Positions 44,930-59,200 are shown, counted from the first letter of the stretch. The stretch: 64,000 nucleotides of DNA from Phoronis australis (GCA_002633005.1 NMRA01000323.1:443997-507996); one strand, 5' to 3'. A program made the numbers and translations. Notes: a model not told the origin generated them from the sequence alone.

Positions 44930-45600
44930 GGCGGTGTAACACGGGTGTTACACTGACTTCGTGAATAACGTAAGGCCGCTTTAATGGCCTGCAACACTTA
45001 GCAATTTGTCTGCAACGCACCTGCAACTCTCTGCAACTGTTCGTCGCTGGGAGGGGTGGTTGCTGCAATTCTTGCGGTTCATTCGAAACACCTTGGGTAT
45101 TTTTCGCAGCCTCAAATTATATCTCGGAGCATCCGACATATGAAGGGTAATTTCGTAGCCTGATATCTTCCCTCGGAACATCCAGACTGACACCTCGGGT
45201 ATATTCTTAGCCTTATTATTGTTCTGTCGGAGTTGAGCCGTATATTATGTTTGTTTGCGAACTTCAGTTATACTACCAGCGTTAGTCTGAAAGTCGCATC
45301 AATTGCCGTATAACTGGAATTCGCACATGCCCAGATGTTTCCAACGGAAAATTTGGGGTGTTACGGATGTCCTCGACCGAGTTCGTTTTTTAAGCCTTAA
45401 ATTCATCTGGAATACCTTGGGGAGTTTTGTAGCCTCAAATTTCGCCTCTGTGGTGAATGTTATCTTCGCATATGCGAATCAGTCATGCTGCACGTCATGT
45501 GACGTTCACCTCAGAGGGGAAAATTGAGGCTGCTAAAGTACCCGAGGTATTCCGATTTCTCCGAGGGGAAATTAGAAGTTACAAAGATACACAAGGTCTT
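44930..45600. repeat. Mosaic of one degenerate motif in both orientations
   Basis: A motif of roughly TCCGAGGGGAAATT, TGAGGCT, then TACCCGAGGTATTCC recurs in minus orientation at about 45085-45205 and in plus orientation at about 45340-45430 and 45505-45600. A fragment (CACCTCGGGTATTTTCGCAG) is also at 42898. Spacing is irregular. Confidence 0.6.
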
Positions 45601-45926
45601 GCGAATAGGGCAACGAAAACTAAATCGGCGCAGTGCCATGTTTGTAAAATTTTCAAACAATGCAATAGCCAGCGAAATCAAATTATAATTGGTGTGCAGC
45701 GAAAACACGAATAAAAGGGGATTTAGTTTTGGTGCGAAAATTCCTGGTTTTGAGCACGCAAGGGTTTTATCGTTTTTGCTAACAAAATGAAACGTAATTT
45801 TTCGATTATTGTTCAATGGAACAGACTTCTTGAAGTTAATAGCTTTGACCAAAATTATGAAACAGCAAAATCCATTGCGTTTTTGTGATTTTATTACAAA
45901 TCGATTTTGATTTATGTCCGAATCTT

Positions 45927-46060
45927 AAAGACGGATCTAGGAAAGGGACAAGGGGGTCCGGTCCTCCCCTTTTCCCTTGATTTTAGTGATACCAATTTTC
46001 AAATTGCTGATTTGGAAGAAAAATCCAACACCCCTTTTAAAAATCCTAGATCCGCCCTTG
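45927..46060. mobile_element. Small element with AGACGGATCTAGGA / TCCTAGATCCGCCCTTG ends
   Basis: 134 bp with inverted ends related to the CAGTGGCGGATC family but a different interior. The target duplication is not clear. Confidence 0.7.
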
Positions 46061-48292
46061 GAAACGAGAACATCTCGCGTGTAATCATAACGACTGTTTA
46101 AATTATAAACAGTCCGGCGTGAGTTTCTCAGGATTATAGATAAGGTACTCAAATAATAATGCTAAATGAATAGTTCTATATTTTTCTAAAAAAAATTTCT
46201 TAAATTATTGCATTCTCTGACTCTGGAATGAGTCAGCATCGCAATCACGCCATAATTCTAAACAAATCTTGGTGAGTTTTCGTCGCAGGGTGTCCACACG
46301 TGGAGGCTACTATGTACCAGTTGCTGGGACACGCCTTTATACACTCACCTAACGTAAACTGACCAATATGTCCGTACAGTACGATAGCCAATTACATCCA
46401 CTTATCTGTAAGCTACTGTAGCTGCTACGTACGGTTATGTCGCACTTTTACCGCTCACTACCTCGCCATCGTGCCGAGGTCCTGGTTCGACAACAGCTGG
46501 TGTAATTTTCCCCGACTGATGCCGGTAATTCGTTTTTAAAAGCTTCTTGGGTTAATTTCAGTTGTTTAAGTTTAGATACGTTTGTATCAACGAATTTCTG
46601 AGATTAGCGAGGGCTGTTGAGATGTAGCGTTCAGGTATCGCTAGATACAACTATTTCAAACCTCATACATCTTTTATGTAAATTTGGTTCAAGCTTGCTG
46701 CTTCATTTTCAAATTCATAGCTTGCAAAATATCCAAGGATTTGATGTCTTGTGATCACTGTACCTAGAACTTCAGTGTCAACAAGTTGTTTGCAACATCG
46801 GACAGGAATTAACTTCCTTGATAAAAGGGGAGAATAGGCGTTTGGTGGATTTTCTGTCGTACATGTATGTACATATGCGCACCCTGACAATTAGCCATCG
46901 AGCGCCAATTGATTTCAACATCGGAGACTCTTTCCGAAGGGGAACACTTAGCTTGACGAGACGAATTATTAGGTATCATTTCCCAACTCGTCCCGTTACA
47001 GTAATCAGTATATTTCATTTAGTCCATTGTATAAGCAAATACAACAATACCCCACCCCCTAGCTCCCCACCACAGTGAACTAATTAAAACGATGATTTTC
47101 TCAGATGGCGCTGCAAGGCGCTTTACAATAAAAGGAGTACACGATTTCAAAGCAGAAACAATAAACCAGCTTCAGTTGATGTACATGTAATCATGGTTCT
47201 CCTTAATGGAAAAGAATTTATCGTTACTGACATACACTTTTGTAGGGTCTCACCCTGAACCGAGAGAGTTCTGGAGAAAGTCCCGTACACTAACACCCAA
47301 CTTCTCTAACAATGAGAACTGCATATTTGAGTAGTCCTAAAATTAACAGTTTGGTTCTTCTTTAGTCAAAGATCGTTCTTTATCGCTTAAGTTGATGTGA
47401 TAACTACAAGACATGAAATCTTTGTTACAGGTCAATGCAGGTACCAAACTTTGTACTTAACACAAGTTATGTTGTTAGTCTAGGAGCCACAAGGGGTCAG
47501 CGTGTGCCTGTTTTTATAGAAATCGCTTTCTTTTGACCATCTAGTCAATTTTCGGTTTTCATATAAGGTAAGCAATTTTGGCTTCATTAACATGCACAAA
47601 TAGGTCCTAATCACGTCTAATTAGCGTACCTTATTGATTTGTTGATAGAATCTCTAGAGTTTTGCGTGACTTTGTTAAGATACTAGATTAATTTTCGATG
47701 CTTGCAGTCATTCAAGGTCACGTGATAATTTCCAAACCACTAGTAACCATTTTCGTCCAAAATTTACATAACAGTCAAATTAGGGGAAATATGTGAAAGC
47801 TTTTACACGAAATCGCCATTCTTTGTCCAAATTACCATTCTGACAGTGTTTTTCGATTTGCATGTATTACCAAGGCCTAATTACCTTGAGTTGTAGATAT
47901 TCTTATCTTTCGAACCACTTGATAGAATTTTTCATTTTCTGACTCGATGATCATGTTACAAAATACTCCCATGAATATGAAGGGCATAGTCCTTTTTTTA
48001 AGTTCACACGATTTTCACACATTCTGAGCCCCACTTCTTCACTTGTGAACTTATGCCAGTCGCTGTGCGGCAGGGCACTCATCTGTGCCCTATGTTAAAA
48101 GCAGGTCACAGTTTCCGTTACCATGCCATCAAATTCACGATTGCGCAATAGGTTTATAAATCTCCATAAAGTTGGTGCTGTTAAGCATTGTTATCTAGCG
48201 ATCCAGCGTCAGCTCCTTTTGATGCTGATTGCATGCCTCGCTGGTTCCGTACGTGCTTAGCCAGTACGCAGGCATCACTTAATTTTCCTGAT
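46061..48292. other. No gene recognised
   Basis: AT-rich, with only short ORFs. A patch at about 47890-47935 (TATCTTTCGAACCACTTGA) is an inverted relative of 49585-49630. Confidence 0.5.
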
Positions 48293-48391
48293 ACCTGCGT
48301 GCTGGCGCGGCTACCACCTCACCCAGCGGCACACAGGGAACCAGCGAGTGCTGGCTACCGACCGCCTGGCGGCACGCAGGCAACCGGCGAG
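48293..48391. repeat. GC-rich repeat related to the ends of 56583-57192
   Basis: Two head-to-tail versions of a segment with GCGGCACRCAGGSAACC followed by RGCGAG, similar to the terminal repeats of the element at 56583. Confidence 0.65.
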
Positions 48392-48456
48392 AATGCATGT
48401 AACGGTGACTCATGTCTGTTGTGCGTCCATGGTTGTGTTTTGTAATCTGATAATAT

Positions 48457-49002
48457 TCTCTTTCTCACGTTCACAAATTGGCGGGCTCAGATCGACATTT
48501 TCCGACTGTCCAAACCACGGAAATCGAGATCCCGTTTGCGCTCGTTCTCAGTGCAACTGTACTCACACAAGCTCCGTCCACGTCATCACGTGATCGCAAT
48601 CACATGTAAACTACCGGTAACTCCAAGTGTATTTGACTCTGCATCAAAGATATTAGTAAATAGCACATAATTACTAAAGTTGCTTTATGGTGTTTACTAC
48701 ATCGTCTGAAAGATGAAGTTCTTTATGGTGTTTACTACATCNTCTCTTTTTCACGTTCACAAATTGGCGGGCTCAGATCGACATTTTCCGACTGTCCAAG
48801 CCACGGAAATCGAGATCCCGTTTGCGCTCGTTCTCAGTGCAACTGTACTCACACAAGCTCCGTCCACGTCGTCACATGATCGCAATCACGTGTAAACTAC
48901 CGGTAACTCCAAGTGTATTTGACTCTGCATCAAAGATATTAGTAAATAGCACATAATTACTAAAGTTGTTTTATGGTGTTTACTACATCGTGTGAAAGAT
49001 GA
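48457..49002. repeat. About 260-bp direct duplication split by one n (offset 286)
   Basis: 48457-48716 and 48743-49002 match with about seven substitutions, mostly transitions. The n at 48742 and the short repeat of CTTTATGGTGTTTACTACAT before it suggest that two allelic contig ends were placed side by side. Confidence 0.85.
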
Positions 49003-50296
49003 AGTTTTGCTTAACATATGAGAAAATACCATTTAATTTCGAATATTCCAACGAAGGTAGGCAGTGTCTTTAATTGTGCTACTTCCAATGTAATACCAGG
49101 TCGTGTGATAATTTCCCAAGCTCTGCTTCTTTCTCCCAAAAATGTACACAACTATCATAGTACGACACAATTGTGCGAGTTTTATAATATAAACTGTCTA
49201 CGGCTTAGGCTTCTAAATGCAAAATATCTCACGCAATAATTCAATGAGAGGAATTCTCCTGAAAAGAAAAGGGTTGACTTTGTCCTAATATGACCTTGAA
49301 TTATCTCGAAAGTATGAAAAATTGGGAAAAAATAGATCGAAAGATCACCAGATTTCGTCAAGCGGCAAGGAAAATATGTGTGTGCATGCCCGTATTTACA
49401 ATTTATTTTGATTAGGACACATTTAAGAATACAAGAATGAAAAACTATCCATAAATTGTGCAATTAGAAACGCAAGTTGTATAAAGTAATAATTCATTAT
49501 TAGAAGTGAAAAATCGTTTTTGGGAAACTCATTGACCTTGACATAGTCTAATAAACTTGCCTGACTTTAAAGTGACTTGACATTATTCCTTCGAGTGGTT
49601 CGAGAGATATGAATATCTTCAATTACAATTTTTATAATTTATACCAGTAAAGACTTAATTGTGGCCGCAAGTAAGGAATACTGTATGTCAGGATCGGAAA
49701 AGCACCTCAAAGTGGTTAATTGGACAAAGACCGATGAATTTGAATAAAACTTGTACATGAATGCCGTATTTTGATTGCTTTGTCTATTTTTGTGAAAAAT
49801 AATAAATTCAATTCAGGGTTGAGGTCGAGATTGCTTGCCCGAGAGTCGAAAAATATCCTAAAAATTTACATGTACATACTTGCCCTAATTTCTCTGACTG
49901 TACTTAGAAATTATGACGTCACCTCCTTGTAAGTATCTGATTAAAAATGAAGCAGTCTTCTTTTTAACCAGAATCAAGCAAAAAACCGAGAATCTATCAT
50001 ACATTTCACGAGATATGCATTCATGTGATTTATACTAATTAGGCACTAATTATGCATGTACATTAGGACCAAAAAAGCACCTTAAAATGGTCACTTAGAC
50101 AAAAATAAGGATTTTTACAAAATCTGGCACACTTGTGACCTTCCCAGGCAAAATAATGATATGCAGAACGCTGCATGCGTAATAGGTCGTTAAACGTTTA
50201 CATTTATAGGCATTTCTTTCCGTGTGATGTACATCTAATCTGGCTTTCTGACCACTGAAACACATCTGAGAATAGTGGAGCTAGCGAAAAGGACCA
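49003..50296. repeat. AT-rich upstream region with internal degenerate repeat
   Basis: A segment near 49700 (AAAGCACCTCAAAGTGGTTA) recurs near 50083 (AAAGCACCTTAAAATGGTCA), each followed by a GACAAA word. Other fragments of the family occur near 49280-49350 and, inverted, near 47890. It ends at the transporter start codon; a promoter must lie here or upstream, but I see no TATA box that I would defend. Confidence 0.5.
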
Positions 50297-53200
50297 ATGA
50301 AATCCAGCGTTGATAGCTCGTACAGCTGGGTGGTGTGCTTCGCATCTTTCTTCGTCAATATGATCACGGATGGGATCCAGTTCTCGTACGGTCTCTACTA
50401 TCTCGACTTAAGGGACTACTTTCAGTGCAGCGAAAGTTTAACCGCTTTGGTCGGTTCTCTGATGTTTGGAGTGACATTCGTCTTAGGTAACTATATTAAT
50501 TTCTTGAGATTTAATCTTGAGCATTTATATCAATTGTAATTTGGTCAAAAATTATTATCGACATCGTTGTTTTGCAATCTGTTCACCTTTCTTTTTTGTC
50601 GAGTTTTATTAAAAGATGACCCTGTTAACGGCATAGTCAAAAATGAAATTCTACTTGTCTATAAGGCCCTTCAAAACACTAAACCAGGTTTAAAAGTCAA
50701 AACCGCTTTGGTGAAGAGAACGTTATTTAATCAAAAGCTAGTTTCTGTCAAAGGCCTGCTTGCAAAAGCTGTATGTTATCAACAGGCATAATTAAAGCAG
50801 TGGCTACTCTGCTTGGTAGTTTCATACGACCAGGCCCCGTGACCGACTATTAACCAGTTTACGTTTCTTTATTTTATTCAACTAGATACGCTCACGTTTG
50901 TTCATCATATGTTGAACTTGATTCAATAGATATGCGTGTATTTGCTCAATGCTATGCAGATTCCGAGCACTTACGAAACCTCGTTGAAGTTCCCCATACC
51001 GTATCATTTTGGCCCATGCGCCTATTGACATCAAAGTGAACCTTTAGTTGTGTTTAACTAGCCACATACGACCAAAAAAACTGAAGTGTAGTTGTATGCA
51101 CCTATTATGCAAAATGAGTAGAGAATTCCTTGAAACTTGGGATATAGGCGCATGGGTTTAAATACTGGAATACGTGACGGGTGTGTGCTTGTGTGCGAGA
51201 CGGCTGTTGACGCGTGCTTCTCAGCTATTACCAATTGTTGAAGCATCTCCTTTAAAACCCGCTTGTTACCAAATTAGTAAACATAATTAAGGGATATATA
51301 CAGATGTAGCTTCAAACAGTTTCGAGCATCCTTTAATGAAGTTCAACTCATATGGCTCATTTCAAATAAGAATAAGTCAGAGTGTTTTTGCTCTTCACCA
51401 ATCAGTACAACTACTGCTGACCAGAAATTCAACTAAAGATCGCACGCCGGTTTTAACCGAGACTTTCGTAAGCACGCGGTTATGAACACAACTCTGCGAT
51501 CTCTAGGGCACTGAGCAGCGAAACATTGCAAACATAATTTGGTAGTAGTCCGTTTTTTTTTAAATTATGAATTGTAGTTAGCCAAATGCATTCAAAAAGA
51601 TTACCAAAATAATATTTTTTCCTTTTTTAAAGGATTCTACCTTGCTGTAAGTAATGGAAACTTTACCGAATGTTGTTTTACAGCAACTGCAAACTTTACC
51701 AAATGTTGTTTTACAACATCAACAAACTAAAAACTATGCCGGTAATCGACTAAAATGTTCTTATTGACGAAATAGAGTTTCATTTATCTGTCGTGTTATG
51801 TGCTAAATAAGCGAAGAATCACCGTATGGAACTCGCAAGCGTGAATTACATGCGTAAAAGCTCTTAATTCAAGTGTTATTCACCTGTGTTTTAATTAGGT
51901 ACGTCATTTAATTTGTAAAACGTTAAGCCGTTGGTGAAATGCACATACATGTCTAGACCAATGTGTGTAGATTTTTCCTGATAATTTCACCCAACACTGG
52001 TTTCGAAACCTGCCGTTGCACAAATTGTGTCCGAAAGCCAAATATAACCATTGACCTATAAACCTTCGTCATAGTGTCAGAAGCCTTCATGTATGTTATG
52101 GTCGTCTTTCCCTCTATTTGTAGGTTATTTACTCGATGCATCAACGAACGTTTATTGACTGATTAGATCACACCAACAGTCTCTTCAAAAATTTTACCAA
52201 CTTTCAGGGTTTGTCTTCGATTACAGGGAAATATTTAGCTTTGCCATATTAAATGCTTGAAAAAAAATTAACATACTGGACGCCCAAAGCTATAATGAAA
52301 AGTGCTTTTGATGAGACTATGATCATGGAGTAATTTTGCGTGAAATATGTGTCTGACTTCCATTGTCAAATAGTCAAAAGTTCTGTTTGTCAACTAGAAC
52401 GTTAGTAATTTTTGGGGGTCATTAGTTTAATAAGCGCTTGTTATGGCAGGCACCCCACGAACTGTTATTATACTTGTCAGTTTGGTCGTAATTAACTCCT
52501 TAGTGAGTTGAACCGCGGTGGCAGACAAACGCATTGTTCCCAGGTAAACTTTAGATACTGCCATGAAGTTTACATAATACACAGGGTAGTTGTAATTGAT
52601 TAACGCTGTTGGACGATCCTGACCCAATGAATTGCTACAGTCGCTTCAATGGAAACAGGCATGTGAACAGGATTTCACAATTTAAAAAATCCGAGCTTTG
52701 TTCTTAAAAATAGCCAGTTTACCGGCGATATAAAGGTTGAAATAGAGAATGATACAAAGTAAATGCAAAGAGCTGTGTTTTGTATCAGGATTTAATGCAG
52801 TGGGACTTCCCATTTTTTATAAATTCTTTGCGACCATCAAGCCATTTCCCGATAAAGCGGCGATATGACTGCCGTGAGTCTCTAGCAAAGATTAATGATG
52901 ACGATCCCTGATTACGTTTAATTTTCAAAGACACAATCGACATCCGTGTAAATTAAAAGCTGACGCCAGGGGACTGCTTCGTGAAAATGAGAAATCAGAC
53001 ATTTTATCTTACAATAATTTTTGAAAAATAAATTTTCTTCACCTCTCTGAGTCGATACCCATAATTACTAGTTCAGTGCTAACATAATTTTAATAGATTA
53101 TTTCCAAACTGTGATTTGCTAACAATTGCGCGACTAAAACTTTCATTCAGAAATTCTGAAGTGAGAGCATTTTCTTTTAAGTCAATTTTCTTCAAACGGG

Positions 53201-56200
53201 CCGGTTGCATGAAACACTCCCCTACCGGGACTCAATTCTGTTACCTAGATTTCAGCACATTAATTGCGATTTGTGAAAACACTAGGCGTTGTATGATATG
53301 GCCCCACTTAATTTCGTAAAAATCAAGAATTCAACTTATAATTTACTATCAATAAATGAATGTATCAAAGTTATAGCAAGCTATACCGGTCTTGACGTAT
53401 CAATTAGGACAGGGTAGCAGAAGGGCAATACGTGTTTGCAAGTTCACAAACGCGCTGAAAATTTAAGGAACAAAATCGAGTCCCTATTGGGACTGTTTCA
53501 TGCCACCGACCACAAGTCTCTCATATACTTTCATTGAAATATCGGTACAGTTTTCTGATATATTATTGTCATAATTAGTAAATAAATAACTCATAATAAA
53601 GATAAAGTGACAGAAAAACTAAATTTAGGGGCTCAGAAATGCACAGATTTTGATAACGAAGTGAAATCGCTCGCCGGTCACACTATAATACAGGTAGAAT
53701 GAATTAATGTTTGAGTTTCACGTTTTACAGTTGTTCAGTGCATGCTTAGATGTTTTAAAGAGGCATGGAACACGAAAAACAGACTTTATTCAAAGTGGTT
53801 CTCTGCCACTGAAACAGAATTCAACCTGTTCACCCGAGATTTTTACGGATTTTTGGTAAAGATTAAGAATTTTTTTGATGTCAGAGCATTTTTCTTTTAG
53901 TTTCAAATTTCAAAAAAATATCCGTCAACTGCTCTTCACTTCGTCGATTTTTCTCCCACACGTCTCCTTATTTGGTGTGGCAAGACATCGACGCAGCACA
54001 TTTCCCTTTTATGGAAAAAGTGACCTTTTCATTTGATGTAAACAAAACAATGGCGACTTCAAGCAGTAGCCTGACTAAGAGGCAGTTGATGTTTAAAATT
54101 AGTTACAAAGATATCGCAGTACTTAAATATATTCTAGAATGTTCTTGGAATTTTCTCTGGGAATCTTCTTGATTCACTAGCTTGCCCCATACTTTGGTGT
54201 CGACCTCAGATTCGGAGTAGGATCTCACACGATAATCTGGGCTGGGTTGCATAAAACAAGTTACTCACTGGATAAATTCGATTGTTGCATGACGTGACGT
54301 GCATCAATCAACAATAACAACGTGGCGCTTGATAATGCGACGTCATTGTTGCCGCACAGCGTATAACATTTACACAACTGGGCCCAGCCTCCCGTTCAGT
54401 AACGCTAGGACCTCGTTAAACGGCAAAACTTCGCGAGATTAATTGCGATATTGCCTCGTATTTTCAATGAGAACACGTAATTATGTCTAGATTTCAGCTT
54501 GGTCCTAGCGTAGGTCTCAGCGCTACTGAACGCACGCCAGCTGTTAATATCCTTCTTGTCAGTTTGTTAGTAGTCGAATGACTCTGGGCACATGCGCGCA
54601 TTTATCATAAGTGGGAGGAAGATTAGAAACTCTGTGGTGACTACAGAATTTTTCCTTCGCGCGTATTTCAAAAATGGTGAAATTTGCAATTTTTCGTGGA
54701 AATTCCCTCACAAGGGAAAGTAAATAACTATGTAGTAGACGTTTTGAGATGGCATTTTTGTCAGGAATTGTTTAAAAAATATTTTTGACGAGCTTTTGCG
54801 TTCCACGCCTGTTCAATGCTTATATGAGATGATTATATGTTTCATGTCTGGTTTTATCACAGGGCCTTTTGTTAGCGTCCTCGTCAATCGTTACGGCTGT
54901 CGCGTTGTCACAGTGCTTGGGGGCTTTGCAGCCGCCGCTGGTCTCATCTGCTCCTCCTTCGCAACCAACATCTACATTTTGGTGTTTTCCTATGGCGTCA
55001 TTGGAGGTCAGTGTGGGTAATTTGCCTTCTCGATTTTAAATTAAAACCATGGTGATTATCGCGCTGAGATTTACAGCTTTACATGTATGCATTTAGGGGA
55101 AAAACCTGAGCTCTGAGTGAGGGCTGTGTCAAAAAGTCCTGAACATGACTCAGTGGATCTCCGATAATTTTCAAACGTCCAAAACTTTACATGTAAGGTT
55201 ACGCGTAATGTTATAAGTCGTGTTATCCATTTACAGGCATTGGCATGAGCATGTTATACATTCCGTCCGTGATGGTCGTTATATTGTACTTCGAACGGAG
55301 GAGGGCGCTGGCTAACGGCGTCGCCATGTGTGGAGCAGGTAATTATATTTGCACAACGCAAACGATGCTCAGTGCCGCATTGAGATTTCTCTTGCACTCA
55401 TAGTTATAGAAAGCCCGGGACCCGAGTATTTTGAGCTGCCTTCAGCCCGCACAAACTTCCAAGGTCCACGGTCGGTGCAATTGTCGAGCTACGCTCCATC
55501 GCCACAACCGTTTCAGCTTCCCCTGCAGTAGACATAACTACATTTAAGGGACCCCAGGAGGCGAACCTATTTGTTTGAGTGATGACACCTTAAAAGGACG
55601 CCGATCCGGGTTTTGTCCTTTTAAAAGATATTGATGCCTTTTCCATGCAATTCTCTGATGTATAGGAATGCTCTGTAATCCCGATAACCCTAAAAAAGTT
55701 GAAGGAAAATTTGATAACTCATTTCAAAAATCTACTAACCAGGCAAGCGTGACCTTTGCTTTAAGCGAATTACACCGCAACTGTGGGAAAAGGCCACCCA
55801 CCAAGTACCATAATGTTCAATTTTGAGATAGGGGGTAGGAGTTTTTAGCTGATTCCTGCTTTCATCGTTCAAGATTGACGCAGATGACAGGGGCGGATCC
55901 AGGATTTTTAGTTGGGGAGAGGGCAGAGTATTAGCCAGGATTGTGTCCGTCAGACAATAGCACTCCCGAACTGCCAGATGGAATTTGGGAAAGTTCTAGG
56001 GGGNCCTTTAAATCCGTCACTGGATGATGCATTAGCAAGTGACTGAACCAGGATTGGCTGAAGTCATCAAAGTAGGGTTTAGTATCCTTTTCAGTTCTTG
56101 CATAGTTATCTTACAACACTGAACTAACTTGGACGCTCTTTAACGATGTGATTTCTAATAGTTAAAGCTGCTATAAATACAATGTAGGTGCGTTCTGTCA

Positions 56201-59200
56201 AAATCGGTTATCGCTGTGAAACTGGTTTCGACCTTTTTCGCCGTTCTAGCTGCTCTGCCGATGCGTCTTTCTTCAAGAGAAAGACGTCACCTCATACAAA
56301 AAATAATCATGTGGTATATGTACAAAATCATCTCACTCATTCACCGCCGCGCCGAGTGCGTGTTCAATAGAGACTTGTTACATCTTTGAATGGTTCAACA
56401 AAAGGGCAGCAAAACATTCACCTTCTAGATCATTCCAGGCTCTAATTGTGAGATGAAGAAACTGTACAAGCGCAAATTGTGATTGGCTGTGGCTGGGTCT
56501 CGATGGACTAGATGATCATAGGTATCTACTTGTATATAGACACAATTTTACTAAGTGTCGCAGGAGGTTGCAATCCATCCTTGAATTCTCAACTCGCTGG
56601 TTCCCTGCGTGCCGCTAGGTGGTAGTCAGCACGTAGGTAGCAGGCAGTAGCACGCGCGTTATCATTGTATGATGTAACCTCGGCAGTCATTGGTTAGTTT
56701 TACAACAAAGTGAGAAAATCGTGGACTATGAACGATTTTTAGCCTTGTCATGCAAGTGGCGTAGCAGCAACTATTTCGTTTCTGCAGTAGGCTTAATGTT
56801 TAATAGCTGCGTGCTTGAAGCACATACATGTACAATGAACACTCCGTCATCTGGCCGATTTAACTAGTCTGTTGTTTATACTGTATGAATACAGGACTAC
56901 AACGTAAACAAAAGTAAGTGACAATAGAAATATGCACTCCGAAAAGGCGCAACCACAATTTTCTGGGATTCAGATTTCTTGAACATGAATTTTAATCACC
57001 GATTTGTTTGTACAACAGACCACATTTACACTTGCTCCATCAGTCATACCAGTTTGTTTGTGTAAAGCGCTACCTGTTGAGAATTCGACCAGCCAATCAG
57101 AAACGCCGCCGTAAAAAAATTCCAGAGGAAAATTAAGTGATACCTGCGTGCTGGTTACCACCTAGCGGCACGCAGGGAACCAACGAGCAATTCGCAAGGG
57201 ATTTCCAGTAGAGGTCGCCTTACACGGAAGACACAGTGTGTGTTCTTTTTCCTATATAAGGCAACAGGCCGTTATGTTACCTTAGGAAAGTGTTTATAAA
57301 TACGGTCTAAATCATATCGAATGCTTTTAGTTTCCATCAGTGCAAATCAAAAAGGATTTATGTTCATCTTTTGAAATCTCAAAGTAAAAATGAAAAAAGT
57401 TAACGCTCACATGGCAATTTTTTGAAATTTCTGTAAATCATTAATTTCTAAAAACGTTAATAAGTGAAGTACGTAAGTGAACTCACTTTTTCATGTTTTC
57501 AACACAAGTCTGCAGTCGTTGTTTAGGTTTGTACAATGTTGAGATAAATTGAGAATTTCGAGTTCAAGCGGAGTTTTAGTGGCATCAACGGGACTCGTAA
57601 TCGCTGTGCGGTGCAATATTGAGCGCTCGCTATTGTCAGAAAAAAATTTGAAAACCCTTAATAACTGGGAAATGTCACAAGTACAACCTCTGTACAATCT
57701 AGTCAATATCCTTGATTCGAAAATTACTGGTTTCAAGAAGTCTTACTACTACACCCTGACTTTATGGGAAACTCAAATAAGTTGACTTGTATACGTATTC
57801 AACATTGAGGACGAAACCGTAGACTCGTGTATTGTCAATGTATTTATGTTGCGAAACAATGTACTTAAGTGGTGGAAAATCTTGATACTTGTGGTCGCGT
57901 TTGGCGATTTAAGCAAATATTTGAACTCCGATTTAGGTGAATTAGGTAAGTCGGGCTGAGATCGCTACTGGTAATGCGACGTGTAATTTGAGTAGATGCG
58001 AGACTCTTGCCAAAAAACAATTAAAGGCCACACAAAATAATGTAAGTGAACGGCGAATATTACACAAATGATTGAGACCATCATGAGCCTAACTTAGCAA
58101 AATGACGATCACTGAAGTGGTTGGTTAATTAGAGTGAAATGCTGAATTATGGAAATTCATGAACAATATATTTCCGTTCCGTTCGCCGCCAGATTAATTT
58201 TTGCTCCGTTATTCGTTAATATCGGACGCTACAAAGGATCTTTCAGTTTATGCTCGGCCGCGTAAGTATTCCCCAGTGGCCAGATTTAGTCAGAATTAAC
58301 TGTAAAAATTAATTCTGATATGAATTTTATTGTTATTTTCAGGTGTCGGTGCAGTCGTTTTTTCATTTCTCTTGACTTGGCTGGTGAGAGAATTGACTTG
58401 GCGCAGTCTGATGCAACTATTGGCAGGATTGTTGATACAGTGTGTGGTTTGCGGGGCCCTCTATCGACCAATAAATGCGTCTGATTCCCTGAGAAACGCG
58501 TCAAGAATGACGCCAGTTTTAAACAGTACTAACTGCGTACACGGATCCAGTAATCCTATCTCGCTTCATGGAACTGAGTCGTGTGAAATGTTGCATCAAC
58601 TCAATCCTAAGATGACAGCAGTATCTGAATCACACGCCAATTGCGAAGAGCTTTGCAACGATGTGAAGGTAACAAAGTCGTCTACGTCAAATCGCGATTT
58701 GAGAGAAAGTCTTCAGAGGTTTTTGCTGAAAAAAGAAACAACGGTGCTCCACAAACAAGCAGTCGCAAAAAGCGCGCCCAATCTTAATCTCACAGTAAAT
58801 TTGCTGAAACATCCCCTGTCGCAACCGGGCCATTCTCTTTTGCATCCATTGGACCGTAAGGACATCTTCTACAGCGGAAGTCTTTCGCGCATTCCCCACA
58901 ATAGCGAGCCACCCTCTGTTGTCTCTTCGATGAACAACTTGCACGATGACACGCATGGCAAGACGAAGACGTGTCCGCTCTTAAGCGACCTCAAGTATCC
59001 CATCGACTGGAATTTGATGAAGAACAGATCTTTTCTGGTGATAATTCTATCATGTACGCTATGGACGGGTACGTATTACTCAGGTGGTATGGCATTGCTA
59101 GATGAATTTTCGAACGCCATAACTCGCCGTTTTATTACGCCCACTTGAAGCTGTCCTGCAATAGTAAAGTAAACGAAACGTTGGCATATGACAGAACTCT

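Noticed and set aside
58687-58956. Antisense ORF within transporter exon 4
   Set aside because: A shadow of the coding strand, with no family features.
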